Part shown: positions 1-8,393 of the stretch, in pieces
How the letters are laid out: every line of letters begins with the position of its first letter
How positions within the stretch are numbered: the stretch's first letter is position 1
Origin: Arthrobacter sp. APC 3897
GTDB taxonomy: Bacteria > Actinomycetota > Actinomycetes > Actinomycetales > Micrococcaceae
DNA length: 64,000 nt
Direction: 5' to 3'
NCBI RefSeq assembly: GCF_030407495.1
Contig: NZ_JASDDG010000001.1
Location: forward strand, 184,652 to 248,651
Position numbers and translations under genes: made by a program
Notes under the pieces: model-generated
The model's input: the letters and a program-made list of their open reading frames with translations, nothing else
Database searches by the model: none
Told to the model about the DNA's origin: nothing

Positions 1-221
1 TTGCCACCGTGCACATCCCCGGGCTGGGCAGCATCCTGTACAGCCTGGGGAACACGTGGGTTTGGGCTTCGCTGCTCATCATCGCCGCGGCAATCTTCCT
101 CTGGCCCGAGTCGGCGCCCAGCGGGGCCGATTCTTCGAAAGAACCTGACCCATTAGGGGATACCTTGCCCCCGGAGTCCCCGCAGGCGGTCGACGATGAA
201 ATGAAAGGAGCACTGCTGTGA
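1..221 (+). CDS. C-terminal fragment of a membrane protein, possibly SipW-like signal peptidase I
   Basis: The gene runs in from outside the window; the open frame uses codons starting at position 3 and ends with TGA at 219-221. The visible part has a short beta-like stretch (VHIPGLGSILYSLG), one strong hydrophobic segment and an acidic, proline-rich cytoplasmic tail. That order (substrate-loop strand, then a last membrane anchor) is what the end of an archaeal/SipW-type signal peptidase I looks like, but the catalytic residues lie upstream and cannot be seen. It shares a 4-nt stop/start overlap with the next gene, which encodes an exported protein, so the two are probably co-translated. The family assignment is inference. 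Confidence 0.5.
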   Translation, partial: ATVHIPGLGSILYSLGNTWVWASLLIIAAAIFLWPESAPSGADSSKEPDPLGDTLPPESPQAVDDEMKGALL

Positions 222-1072
222 ACGGATACCGCCCGGCTGCAGCGAAGTCCCGGTTCGGACCGCTGTTGTTAGCGGTAGTCCTTGCCGTGCTGGCAATGCT
301 CCCTGCTTTGACGGCGGCCCCGGGTGCAGCTGCCCGGCTTCCCCTGGAGCCGGCGAACTTCACGAGCGTCTCTGTTGCGGACAGGTGCACTGAATCCGTG
401 CAGGCAACCCACGAGACAGCCGCCACCGGAAAAGTCACCACGGTTACGCTGTCAGGTTTGGGAGCGGCATGCGACGGACGGGAACTTGAGCTGACCCTGT
501 ACGGAGCGCGCGGCGAGGCCCTGACCAGCGGAAGGGCGCCGGTGGCGACAGGGAACGGTGAATCAATGGGCGTAACCGTTCCGGCCTACACTCCGGCTGA
601 GGTTGCAGGGATAGCCGTCACGGTCGGAAGCTGGGGTGTTCCGGCAACGTGGTCCTATACCTTCCCCGCGGAAAAGCCGTTGGCGGAGTGCACGGTCCTC
701 AACGATCCGACAGGGGCCAAGACCTGCGAGGTAAAGGACATCCGCGTCGATGCGTGGGGCTACCCGGACATCGACAGCTACAACCTCTATGCCACGGTGG
801 AGAGCCCTTCCGGGGACCAGGATGTGGAGTGGGAACTCGAGATCAACCTTGCAGACCCCGAATTCAAGGTCCTCGCCAATCTTGCGGACAGCAATAATGA
901 CGTGACGTTGTCCCCGGGATGGACCTGTTCATCAATGCCGATGCTCAAGCTGCGGGGACGGGATGAAGTGAACAGCCGGTACATTGGCGGCGGTAAGACC
1001 GTGACGGTGTGGGTGCAGGGCAAGTCCGTATCGGACCAGGCCGGAGGCGGTAACCTCTTCAACTGCTCCTGA
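218..1072 (+). CDS. Exported protein of unknown function
   Basis: The start is GTG at 218, overlapping the previous stop, behind a good AAAGGAG at 204-210. The 284-residue product has a basic N-terminus, a hydrophobic core at about residues 14-33 and an alanine-rich region (AAPGAAA) that could be a signal peptidase I site. The rest is rich in V/T/G, suggesting a secreted beta-sandwich fold. It contains six cysteines after the signal region (including one near the C-terminus), which could form disulfides. No known domain is recognised. The tight overlap with the putative signal peptidase gene suggests it may be that enzyme's dedicated substrate, as in TasA/SipW-type loci; this is inference. 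Confidence 0.75.
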   Translation: MNGYRPAAAKSRFGPLLLAVVLAVLAMLPALTAAPGAAARLPLEPANFTSVSVADRCTESVQATHETAATGKVTTVTLSGLGAACDGRELELTLYGARGEALTSGRAPVATGNGESMGVTVPAYTPAEVAGIAVTVGSWGVPATWSYTFPAEKPLAECTVLNDPTGAKTCEVKDIRVDAWGYPDIDSYNLYATVESPSGDQDVEWELEINLADPEFKVLANLADSNNDVTLSPGWTCSSMPMLKLRGRDEVNSRYIGGGKTVTVWVQGKSVSDQAGGGNLFNCS

Positions 1073-1218
1073 TGCCGGCCGGGCGTACCGAAACTCAGGC
1101 CTGCAGGCAACTGGCCTCCGGAATTCAGCAACCGGCGGAGTTCCCTTACCCTCGGCTGGGTTTAGTGCAACACTTGCGGCGTCACTGCTACTACTCCGTA
1201 TATCGTTTTGGGGCCGCC

Positions 1219-2148
1219 ATGCGAACACGCCACAGCCGGATTCCGCCGAGCCGGCCTTTGTCCGGTGCGGATTGTCGGACCGGTTACCGGCCTGCCCGGA
1301 ATGCCGTCCGGGCCGCTGCCGCGGCATTGGCCTGCGCGGTGATGCTGTCCATGGCTGCATGCGGGCCCACGGCGGAGCAGCTAAACGCACGGGAAAGCGT
1401 TACCAGTCCCGCCTCCATTCCACAGGCACCCGAACCACGTACGGTTGTGCCCACGCCTGATGCGCCGGCCGCACCAAGCCCGGAACCGCCGCCAGCACCG
1501 GAACCCATGAAAGTGGGTGTCAGCGGGAGTCAGGCAGGCATGTCACAGCCGGTTCAGGATGCCTGCCAGTTCCTGCTTCGGCGGGATGAGGCACGGATGC
1601 CGGCCGCGGAAGCAGGGGATTGTGTGCGGGCGGCCATGACCGCCGGCGGAGGCGGAACGCAAACCCTCACGACGTCGTCGAGCTGGATACCGCAGGGGAC
1701 ACACACCATTGAGTTCACGACGGCACCGGACTTCTCACTCACTCTTGAGAGTACGGACACCAATTTGCGCGTGACGTCAGGAGCTGGCGGAGCAAGCGTG
1801 GATACCGGGAACGGCAGGGTGGGCGCCAGGGAAAGCGGAACGCCCGAGGAAGCCTATGCGGCAGTGCTGGCCCACGCTGCCGAGCTCACCGTGAATCCGG
1901 ACCGCGTTGCCCAAATGCTGGACGGCACAGATTCCGTCGAGGTGGACTATGAAGCGGTCCTGGACGGTGCGGTCCGCACCAAAATCAGCGGCTACCGTTC
2001 GGTGGACGCGGCGGCGGATGACATGATGCCCGCTGCGGTAACGCTGTGGCTTGACGACTGGTACCGCCCGGTCCGGTTTGAACTCATGGGCCAGGCCAGG
2101 GGCATCGCGTCAAGCATCACGGCGGTCAACAGCGCCTGGGCGTCCTAA
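1219..2148 (+). CDS. Putative lipoprotein
   Basis: The frame is open back to an ATG at 1072, but the first 49 codons look non-coding, so ATG 1219 is preferred; TTG 1258 is another option. From 1219 the product is about 309 residues: a long arginine-rich n-region, a hydrophobic stretch and a lipobox ending at Cys48 (S-M-A-A-C). A proline-rich linker follows at about residues 70-100, then an alpha/beta domain. The C-terminal part (a YEAVLDG stretch and TLWLDDWYRP near the end) faintly recalls LppX/LprG-type lipoproteins, but not enough for assignment. It is probably anchored on the outer face of the membrane. It is the last gene of the 1-2148 group. Confidence 0.7.
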   Translation: MRTRHSRIPPSRPLSGADCRTGYRPARNAVRAAAAALACAVMLSMAACGPTAEQLNARESVTSPASIPQAPEPRTVVPTPDAPAAPSPEPPPAPEPMKVGVSGSQAGMSQPVQDACQFLLRRDEARMPAAEAGDCVRAAMTAGGGGTQTLTTSSSWIPQGTHTIEFTTAPDFSLTLESTDTNLRVTSGAGGASVDTGNGRVGARESGTPEEAYAAVLAHAAELTVNPDRVAQMLDGTDSVEVDYEAVLDGAVRTKISGYRSVDAAADDMMPAAVTLWLDDWYRPVRFELMGQARGIASSITAVNSAWAS

Positions 2149-2167
2149 CCGCGGCCCGTCCGCCGGC

Positions 2168-2196
2168 TTAACCCGCGGCCCCGGATGCGGTATGCT
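2168..2196 (+). promoter_or_regulatory. Putative promoter of rpmE2
   Basis: TTAACC at 2168-2173, a 17-nt spacer and TATGCT at 2191-2196 make a reasonable housekeeping-type promoter. The predicted start is about 2203, giving a leader of about 100 nt before rpmE2. Confidence 0.5.
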
Positions 2197-2202
2197 GAAT
2201 TG

Positions 2203-2302
2203 CTGATCCCTGTGCATGCACTTTGCTGTGCGGTGCGGGGGCATTCCAAGCTTTCAACCACCAGTGCCTGGCAAAATCCAGGCACCAAAAGAAGGTAATA
2301 CA
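2203..2302 (+). promoter_or_regulatory. Structured 5' leader of rpmE2 (possible L31 autoregulatory leader)
   Basis: The leader contains a perfect 7-bp hairpin, TGCCTGG at 2265-2271 and CCAGGCA at 2278-2284 with a CAAAAT loop. It ends six bases before the AGAAGG ribosome site (2290-2295). Ribosomal protein L31 leaders that bind L31 have been described in Actinobacteria. Whether this one matches that family needs a covariance-model search. Confidence 0.4.
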
Positions 2303-2560
2303 TTGAAGTCTGATATCCACCCCAAGTACGGCCCGGTTGTTTTCCGCGATCTCGCGTCCGACACCTCGTTCCTGACCAACTCCACGGCTACGTCCGCCAA
2401 GACGATCGAGTGGGAAGACGGCAACACCTACCCCCTCATCGAGGTGGAAATCTCCTCCGCGTCGCACCCGTTCTACACGGGCAAGCAGCGCATCATGGAC
2501 TCCGCCGGCCGTGTCGAGCGCTTCAACGCCCGCTTCAAGGGCTTCGGCGGCAAGAAGTAA
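2303..2560 (+). CDS. rpmE2: 50S ribosomal protein L31 type B
   Basis: This is an 85-residue product starting at TTG 2303, behind AGAAGG (2290-2295). The start residues ([15 protein letters not shown]) and the end ([12 protein letters not shown]) are typical of L31. It lacks the CxxC zinc-binding cysteines of the zinc-containing paralogue, so it is the type B form, which in many bacteria replaces the zinc form under zinc limitation. It sits on the large ribosomal subunit at the intersubunit bridge. The upstream-extended frame from 2216 is leader sequence and should not be used. The gene has its own promoter and leader and is closed by a strong terminator. Confidence 0.95.
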   Translation: MKSDIHPKYGPVVFRDLASDTSFLTNSTATSAKTIEWEDGNTYPLIEVEISSASHPFYTGKQRIMDSAGRVERFNARFKGFGGKK

Positions 2561-2597
2561 TTCGTTCGTAAAGAACAGCACAGGTTCTAGACTAAGA

Positions 2598-2630
2598 AGA
2601 CCCGCCCGGCGTTTCCGGGCGGGTCTTTTT
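2598..2630 (+). terminator. Rho-independent terminator of rpmE2
   Basis: A 12-bp GC-rich perfect stem (2598-2609 with 2615-2626) with a five-base loop runs directly into a T-run at 2626-2630. Confidence 0.9.
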
Positions 2631-2652
2631 ACATGCGGAGAAGGAAACGGAA

Positions 2653-3732
2653 ATGAGCAGCAGAGAACAGGACAGCGGCCGACTGCACGGAGAGTTCAAG
2701 GTGGTTGGCGGGAAACTCGTGGTGGTGGACCTGGAAGTCCGCGACGGAAAGCTTGCAGACGTCTCGCTCAGCGGAGACTTCTTCCTGGAACCGGACGATG
2801 CACTGGCGGATATCAACGCCGCGCTGGAGGGACTCCCGGCTGACGCAACCGGCGCGGACATTGCCGCAGCAGTCCGGGCGAACCTGCCGTCCGACGCCGT
2901 CCTGTTCGGCTTCTCTCCGGAGGCCATTGCCACCACCGTCCGCCGGGCCCTGGCCAAGGCCACGGGGTGGAATGACCACCAGTGGGAAATCATCGGCCCC
3001 ACGCCGCTGCCCACCGCCATGCACGTAGCCATGGACGAGGTGCTGGCCGAAGAGGTTGGCTCCGGCAAGCGGAATCCCACGCTGCGGTTCTGGGAGTGGG
3101 AGGCGCCGTCAGTGGTGATCGGCAGCTTCCAATCGCTGCGCAACGAAGTGGATCCGCAGGGTGCGCAGAAGCACGGTGTGACGGTGGTGCGCCGTATTTC
3201 CGGCGGTGGAGCCATGTTCATGGAACACGGCAACGCCATCACCTATTCGATCTACGTTCCGCAGTCCCTGGTGGACGGGCTCAGCTTTGCCGAGTCCTAT
3301 CCCTTCCTGGACGCCTGGGTGATGGAATCGCTGGAGAAACTTGGCATCAAGGCCTGGTACCAGCCGCTCAATGACATCGCCACTGATCAGGGCAAAATAG
3401 GCGGGGCCGCCCAGAAGCGCTTCAGCAGCGGCGGCATGCTGCACCACGTCACGATGTCCTATGACATTGACGCCGACAAGATGCTTGAAGTCCTGCGGAT
3501 CGGCAAGGAAAAACTTTCCGACAAGGGCACCACCAGCGCCAAGAAGCGTGTTGATCCGCTGCGCCGCCAAACCGGGCTGACCCGGGAAGAAATCATCAGG
3601 ACGATGATGGAGACCTTCAGTACGCGCTACGGTGCGGTGCCGGCCGGCATCACGGATGAGGAGATGGCCCTGGCGGAAAAGAAGGTGGCGGAAAAGTTCG
3701 GCACCGAGGAATGGCTCAACCGCGTTCCCTGA
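2653..3732 (+). CDS. lplA: Lipoate--protein ligase A family protein
   Basis: The 359-residue product attaches lipoic acid (or octanoate) to a lysine of lipoyl domains in 2-oxoacid dehydrogenases and the glycine cleavage system. Residues about 1-100 resemble the small accessory domain that is C-terminal in E. coli LplA. Residues about 105-340 form the catalytic BPL/LplA/LipB domain, with the RRISGGG lipoyl-AMP loop at 180-186 and the conserved lysine in GKIGGAAQ at about 248. The accessory domain therefore precedes the catalytic one, as in the order of the split LplB-LplA genes of Thermoplasma. ATG 2653 follows GGAGAAGG. It appears monocistronic. Confidence 0.85.
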   Translation: MSSREQDSGRLHGEFKVVGGKLVVVDLEVRDGKLADVSLSGDFFLEPDDALADINAALEGLPADATGADIAAAVRANLPSDAVLFGFSPEAIATTVRRALAKATGWNDHQWEIIGPTPLPTAMHVAMDEVLAEEVGSGKRNPTLRFWEWEAPSVVIGSFQSLRNEVDPQGAQKHGVTVVRRISGGGAMFMEHGNAITYSIYVPQSLVDGLSFAESYPFLDAWVMESLEKLGIKAWYQPLNDIATDQGKIGGAAQKRFSSGGMLHHVTMSYDIDADKMLEVLRIGKEKLSDKGTTSAKKRVDPLRRQTGLTREEIIRTMMETFSTRYGAVPAGITDEEMALAEKKVAEKFGTEEWLNRVP

Positions 3733-3804
3733 CCGTCCCGGCATCATTGTGCCGGCAGATACCCCGGCACGGTGATGCTGCTGTTCCCCGTGCCGTCCCT
3801 GCCC

Positions 3805-3810
3805 TAGACT
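3805..3810 (+). promoter_or_regulatory. -10 element of a leaderless transcript (cupin)
   Basis: TAGACT lies 7 nt before ATG 3818 and there is no Shine-Dalgarno, so transcription should begin at or next to the start codon. Confidence 0.55.
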
Positions 3811-3817
3811 GCCGAGC

Positions 3818-4153
3818 ATGGAAAAAAAGTCCCTCACCGCATTGGCGCGGAACCAGCTGCAGATCGCCGGCGAAGCATCCAGCGGGCGCAGCGCCCAGAC
3901 GGTTTACGGCGGTTCCGAACACGTGCTCCGGCAAACCGTCATCGCCCTGAGCGCCGGATTCATCCTGGACGAGCATGACAATCCCGGTGAGGCGACCATC
4001 CATGTGCTCAAAGGACGTGTCCGGCTGCTGGCGGAAGGCCACTCCTGGGAAGGATCCGCCGGGGACCTGCTGATAGTGCCCCAGGCACGGCACTCCCTGG
4101 AGGCCGTGGAGGACTCAGCGGTGCTGCTGACCGTGGCCAAACTGGACCGCTGA
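3818..4153 (+). CDS. Small cupin-domain protein
   Basis: The 111-residue product has the double-stranded beta-helix pattern of a single cupin: the GFILDEHDNPGEATIHVLKGR motif region (His/Glu metal ligands) at about residues 47-68 and the second motif around GDLLIVPQARHSLEA at about 83-97, with a histidine. It is probably a cytoplasmic metal-binding enzyme or sensor; similar small cupins are annotated without known substrate. There is no ribosome site, and a TAGACT hexamer 7 nt upstream suggests a leaderless mRNA. It converges on pepN. Confidence 0.8.
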   Translation: MEKKSLTALARNQLQIAGEASSGRSAQTVYGGSEHVLRQTVIALSAGFILDEHDNPGEATIHVLKGRVRLLAEGHSWEGSAGDLLIVPQARHSLEAVEDSAVLLTVAKLDR

Positions 4154-4177
4154 GCCCCCTGCCGCCTGACGGGCCGG

Positions 4178-6796
4178 CTAGCGGCCGGCCGCCTGGGCGC
4201 GGAGCGCCCGCAGCAGCTGGTCCTGCTGCTCGATAATGATCCGCCGCAGGGCTGCCGGTGCCTGCGGGTTGGCTTCGAGCCAGTCCATGCTTGCCACCAG
4301 GACAGGGTGGTCGGCGGGAACCATGTGCTCCGGCAAATCCTGCGCCCCGGGGAAGAGCCCGGTCACTACCCGGCTGGCCTGCCCGATGCTGCGTGAGCTC
4401 CAGACGAGTGTGAGCGAAGCGAAGTAATCCGCGGAGAAGGCCGAGAGCATGTCGATGCTGCCGATCGTGAATCCCTCAATGGTGGCCGAGAGCAGCTGGT
4501 TGGAGAGGTCGTCAGAGTGCACGGCGTCCTGCCAGGCAGCGGCTTTCACCGCAGGCTCGGGGAAGGCTGCCGCCGCAGTGGTGTAGCCAACCCGGCCCGA
4601 GGCCGTGGTGTCGCGCTCCAGTTCCGCTTCCAGCTCGGCACGGGCGGCATTTCCGCCGGCGGCCAGCGCCTGCCACAGCAGCCAGCGCAGGTCCGAGTCA
4701 ACGGTGAGCCCGGGTACGGTGACTGTTCCCTGCAGGAGACCGCGCAGCAGCTCCGTGCGGGAGGTGCTGTGCCGGCCCAGCATGGCGGCACTGCGGGCCC
4801 AGACCAGCTGGCGGTCACTGCCGGGCTCGGCCTCGTGAAGCTGGTCAACCACCAGTGAGTAGAGAATTTCCCGCAGATCGCTGCGGTCCTCGGCCGGTGC
4901 ATACCGCTCCACGGCGAACCGGGAGTTGTCCAGGAGGACCTGCAGCACGCCGGAGCCCGTCTCCGCCGGGGCAGCGTGCACAATCAGCCGCAGATAGTCG
5001 CGGGCACTGATAATCCCGTCCCGGACGCCGTTCCACAGTGCGGAGAAGCACACGGCGCGGGCCAGCGGGTCAGGGATGCGGCCCAGGTCCTGCATCAGGA
5101 CGTGCAGCGAATCGGAGTCGAACCGGACCTTGGCGTAGGTCAGGTCATCGTCATTGAGCAGCAGCAGGGCAGGACGTGCCTTGCCCTCCAGCTCGGGAAC
5201 CGCCGTGCGGGGACCGTCAACGTCAATTTCCACGCTGCCGGTGCGGACCAGGGCACCCGCAGCATCCGGGTTGTAGAGGCCGATCCGCAGGCGGTGCGGC
5301 CGGGGAACCTGTTCCCCGCTGACGGGGTCGGGTGCGTTCTGGACGATCGTGAGCGAAGTGATGACGCCGTCGTCGTCCGTTTCCAGCTCCGGGGTCAGCA
5401 GCGGAACACCCGCCGTCTGGAGCCACAGCCGCGACCAGACACCCATGTCCCGGCCCGAAGCCTCGCTCAGGGCAGTGAGCAGGTCTGAAAGAGTGGTGTT
5501 GCCGTAGGCATGGTTCCGGAAGTAGCCGCGTGCTGCTTCGATAAACGCATCGAAGCCCACGTAGGCCACCAGCTGCTTGAGCACGGAGGCGCCCTTGGCG
5601 TACGTGATGCCGTCGAAGTTCTGCTTGGCAGCTTCCAGATCGGTAATGTCCGCCACGATTGGATGCGTGGTGGGCAGCTGGTCCTGAGTGTACGCCCAGG
5701 CCTTGCGGCGGTTGGCGAAGCTGACCCACGAGTTGGTGAATCCGGTGGCCCGGTCCACGGCCAGCGCGCCCATGTAGTCGGCGAAGGATTCCTTCAGCCA
5801 CAGGTCATCCCACCATTTCATGGTCACGAGGTCACCGAACCACATGTGCGCCATCTCGTGCAGGATCGTGTTGGCCCGCGCCTCGTACTGCGCTTCGGTG
5901 GCTTTGGACCGGAAGACGTAGGACTCCGTGAAGGTCACCAGGCCCGGGTTTTCCATGGCACCGAGGTTGTACTCGGGCACAAAGGCCTGGTCATATTTGC
6001 CGAACGGGTAGGGGTAGTCAAACAGTTCGTGGAAGTAGGCCAGGCCCTGTTTGGTGATCTCGAAGATGTTCTGCGGGTCAAAATGTTCGGCCAGCGAGGA
6101 CCGGCAGTAAGCGCCCAGGGGAATGTCCAGCACGGAACCGTCCGGCAGGGTGGCGGACCAGGCGTCTTCGGCTTTGAAGTACGGGCCGGCCAGAACCGTG
6201 GTGATGTACGTGGAAATGCGCTGAGTGGGGGCAAAGTCCCAGCGTCCCAGGCCGCCGTCGAGCTCCGTGCGGCGGGTTTCGACACCGTTGGAGGCAACTT
6301 CCCAGGCCAGCGGCGCGGTGACGTGGAACGTAAAGCCGGCCTTGAGGTCCGGCTGCTCGAAGTTGGCGAATACCCGCCGGGCGTCGGCCGGCTCGTACTG
6401 CGTGTAGAGGTAGGTGCGGCCGTCAGCCGGATCAGTGAACCGGTGCATTCCTTCGCCGCTGCGGCTGTACAGGGCAGTGCCCTCCACCGTGACCGTATTT
6501 TCGGACTCCAGCCCCGGAAGGTGGACGCGTGAGCCCGCAACCGCCGTGTCGAGGGGAAGTTCCCGGCCGTTCAGGACCACCGAGCGGACACCTCCGTGGA
6601 TGAAGTCCAGGAAGGTTGAGGCACCCGGCTCGGTACAGCGGAAGGTGATGGTGCTGCGGGAACGGAAGCCCGCACTTTCCGGATCTTCCGCACTGCTCAG
6701 GTCTAGATCGACATCGTAGGCGTCAACGGATATGAGGGCGGAGCGGGCGGCGGCTTCATCACGGCGCAGATTTTGGTTCGACACACGTTCATTCAA
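4178..6796 (-). CDS. pepN: Aminopeptidase N (M1 zinc metallopeptidase)
   Basis: The 872-residue cytosolic enzyme removes N-terminal residues from peptides and so completes proteasomal and other protein breakdown. The exopeptidase motif GAMEN is at residues 279-283 and the zinc site HEMAH at 313-317 with the third ligand Glu336. The ERAP1-like C-terminal helical domain occupies about residues 530-870, the usual length for actinobacterial PepN. The annotated start is TTG 6796, directly after the upstream gene's TGA. A near-perfect GGAGGTGA lies only 3 nt before this TTG and 15 nt before an in-frame GTG at codon 5, so the exact start is uncertain. It is probably co-transcribed with the upstream membrane protein. 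Confidence 0.95.
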   Translation of the reverse strand: MNERVSNQNLRRDEAAARSALISVDAYDVDLDLSSAEDPESAGFRSRSTITFRCTEPGASTFLDFIHGGVRSVVLNGRELPLDTAVAGSRVHLPGLESENTVTVEGTALYSRSGEGMHRFTDPADGRTYLYTQYEPADARRVFANFEQPDLKAGFTFHVTAPLAWEVASNGVETRRTELDGGLGRWDFAPTQRISTYITTVLAGPYFKAEDAWSATLPDGSVLDIPLGAYCRSSLAEHFDPQNIFEITKQGLAYFHELFDYPYPFGKYDQAFVPEYNLGAMENPGLVTFTESYVFRSKATEAQYEARANTILHEMAHMWFGDLVTMKWWDDLWLKESFADYMGALAVDRATGFTNSWVSFANRRKAWAYTQDQLPTTHPIVADITDLEAAKQNFDGITYAKGASVLKQLVAYVGFDAFIEAARGYFRNHAYGNTTLSDLLTALSEASGRDMGVWSRLWLQTAGVPLLTPELETDDDGVITSLTIVQNAPDPVSGEQVPRPHRLRIGLYNPDAAGALVRTGSVEIDVDGPRTAVPELEGKARPALLLLNDDDLTYAKVRFDSDSLHVLMQDLGRIPDPLARAVCFSALWNGVRDGIISARDYLRLIVHAAPAETGSGVLQVLLDNSRFAVERYAPAEDRSDLREILYSLVVDQLHEAEPGSDRQLVWARSAAMLGRHSTSRTELLRGLLQGTVTVPGLTVDSDLRWLLWQALAAGGNAARAELEAELERDTTASGRVGYTTAAAAFPEPAVKAAAWQDAVHSDDLSNQLLSATIEGFTIGSIDMLSAFSADYFASLTLVWSSRSIGQASRVVTGLFPGAQDLPEHMVPADHPVLVASMDWLEANPQAPAALRRIIIEQQDQLLRALRAQAAGR

Positions 6797-8128
6797 TCAC
6801 CTCCCGTGGTTTGCCGCGGTCCGCCCCGGCGGAGCCGCGCCTAGTCCGCCCGGGGTCCGGCCGACTGACAGCCGGTCCACCACAGAGGAAAAGGACAGTG
6901 AGGCCAGCAGGATGAAGTACGGGATGTACAGGTACAGAAAGCGGGCCCGGCCTTCGGACAGGAGCAGGAACACGAGCAGGCCTAACAGCGCAATGCGCAG
7001 GGCAGAGACTTCCGGCCGCATCAGTGTCGGGGCGCGGAGGAACAGGGGCACCGACACGAGCCCCAGAACAGCGAACCACGTTCCCTGCCACAGCGTGAAG
7101 AGCCGCGGAAATCCTGGATTCCCGTAACCGAAGATGTCCTGGATGCTCTGGTCAGCAGGGGCATCGGACACAAAATCGTCCCCGTCCAGGACTCCTTCGC
7201 CCGAGGCAAAGAACGAGCCGTCCCCGGTGATCCACAACAGTTTGTTGTTGAGGGAAGAAGCGGATCCGCCCGGGCCCATGGCCGCGACGCGCTCAGCATA
7301 AACGTTCAGTCCCTGCTGGAACTTCTCGCGCGGATCGTCCGCGGCTGCGGTGCTGCGGACGTCGGCGTCGTTGTAGCTCCCGTACAGCGGGCCGTATTTC
7401 CCGGGCACCGCCTGCGCACCCACCTTCAGGAAGTGGGTGGGCGGAAGGGCATTCGGGTTGGCTTCAACATTGAACCCCACAGCCGTTCCCTGCTGCTCGG
7501 CCGCAGTGATGAGCCGGTGCCCGGCAAAGAAGCTCCCGGCTACCACCATAGCGCCAAGGAGGAGAACCGGGGCCCCGCGGCCCCGTCCGCGCAGTGCCGG
7601 GGAACAGGCCGCAGTGATGCCGGCAGCCAGCAGACAGATCAGCACTGTCGGTTTGATTCCGTACCCTATGGCGCCCGCCGTCCCGGCAAGGAACCACAGC
7701 GGTATCCGTGCCGCCAGGCCGGCGGCACGCTGCGCGGCCAGCAGCAGGCACAGGATCAGGACGGGAAACACCAGTCCCGCGGAATCCGGGTAGAAAACTC
7801 CCAGCCACGGTGAGAGCAGCACGAAGATGGTGGACGGCAGCAGCGTGAAGGCGGCAAGGGTTCGCCCGCCGAGCATGCGTGCCGCCGCATAGGTCAGGGC
7901 GATGCCCGCGAAGAGCACGACGGCGTTCAAAAAGGCGGTTGCCGTTTCCAGGTTGGTGATGCCAAGGGAGGTGACGAAACTGAACCAGGCCGCCAGCAGC
8001 AGGGTCAGCAGGATGTTGTTGGGATTCAGGGAAAAATAGCCGTAGTCGATGGTCTCCCGGGTCCCCAGAGCCAAACCGGCAGCTGACGTGAAAACGGCGT
8101 GGGCATCCCAATCGGCGGGCAGCCGCAC
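6797..8128 (-). CDS. Polytopic membrane protein, GT-C/GT39-like (5' end displaced by a frameshift)
   Basis: The 443-residue frame has about nine or ten membrane segments, an early DWDAHAVF stretch, a SLNPNNILL motif and a soluble segment with GPLYGSYNDADV. This pattern fits lipid-linked-sugar-dependent GT-C membrane glycosyltransferases of the GT39/ArnT type. The catalytic aspartate normally lies in the first extracellular loop and is probably in DWDAH. The frame begins at GTG 8128 without its first membrane helix and without a ribosome site. The missing N-terminus is encoded just upstream in another frame (8129-8270). The stop abuts the pepN start. Either the gene is broken by one base or the sequence has an error there. 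Confidence 0.7.
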   Translation of the reverse strand: MRLPADWDAHAVFTSAAGLALGTRETIDYGYFSLNPNNILLTLLLAAWFSFVTSLGITNLETATAFLNAVVLFAGIALTYAAARMLGGRTLAAFTLLPSTIFVLLSPWLGVFYPDSAGLVFPVLILCLLLAAQRAAGLAARIPLWFLAGTAGAIGYGIKPTVLICLLAAGITAACSPALRGRGRGAPVLLLGAMVVAGSFFAGHRLITAAEQQGTAVGFNVEANPNALPPTHFLKVGAQAVPGKYGPLYGSYNDADVRSTAAADDPREKFQQGLNVYAERVAAMGPGGSASSLNNKLLWITGDGSFFASGEGVLDGDDFVSDAPADQSIQDIFGYGNPGFPRLFTLWQGTWFAVLGLVSVPLFLRAPTLMRPEVSALRIALLGLLVFLLLSEGRARFLYLYIPYFILLASLSFSSVVDRLSVGRTPGGLGAAPPGRTAANHGR

Positions 8129-8270
8129 GGCGCGGAAACAGAAGGTTGCCCGCCAGGCTCCACAGGATTATTGCGCAGAACGCCAGCCCGGCTGCTGCCG
8201 GGAGCAGGCTGTAGCTCCGCCTTTTCGTGCTGCCGGCTGCCGGGACACCCTTCACGGAGACACCCTTCAT
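8129..8270 (-). pseudogene. N-terminal fragment of the GT-C-like membrane protein, out of frame
   Basis: Reading from ATG 8270, behind AGGGGG, gives a basic n-region (STKRRS) and a classic first membrane helix (SLLPAAAGLAFCAIILWSLA), then NLLFPR. One base removed at about 8129-8132 would continue in frame into VRLPADWDAHAV of the downstream gene. The first ten codons hold a 15-nt tandem duplication (M/V-K-G-V-S/P twice) between about 8240 and 8272. The intact gene would span 6797-8270. Confidence 0.6.
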
Positions 8271-8393
8271 GGATACCCCCTGGGCCAACCTCATCATGAG
8301 CCGCTGCGCACCTGGTGAAGGCAGCAGATTGATCGCTGGCAACAGTAGGGGGCGCGGCGGTGGGCGGCAAGGACCCGGCGCTTCCCGGCAGGG

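Noticed and set aside
1072..1218. N-terminal extension of the lipoprotein gene to ATG 1072
   Set aside because: The extension has no signal-peptide logic, looks non-coding, and would put the lipobox nearly 100 residues in. ATG 1219 gives a more sensible lipoprotein.
5510..6532. Plus-strand open frame of 340 codons opposite pepN
   Set aside because: Antisense shadow of pepN; such frames are common in high-GC genes and the translation shows no motif.
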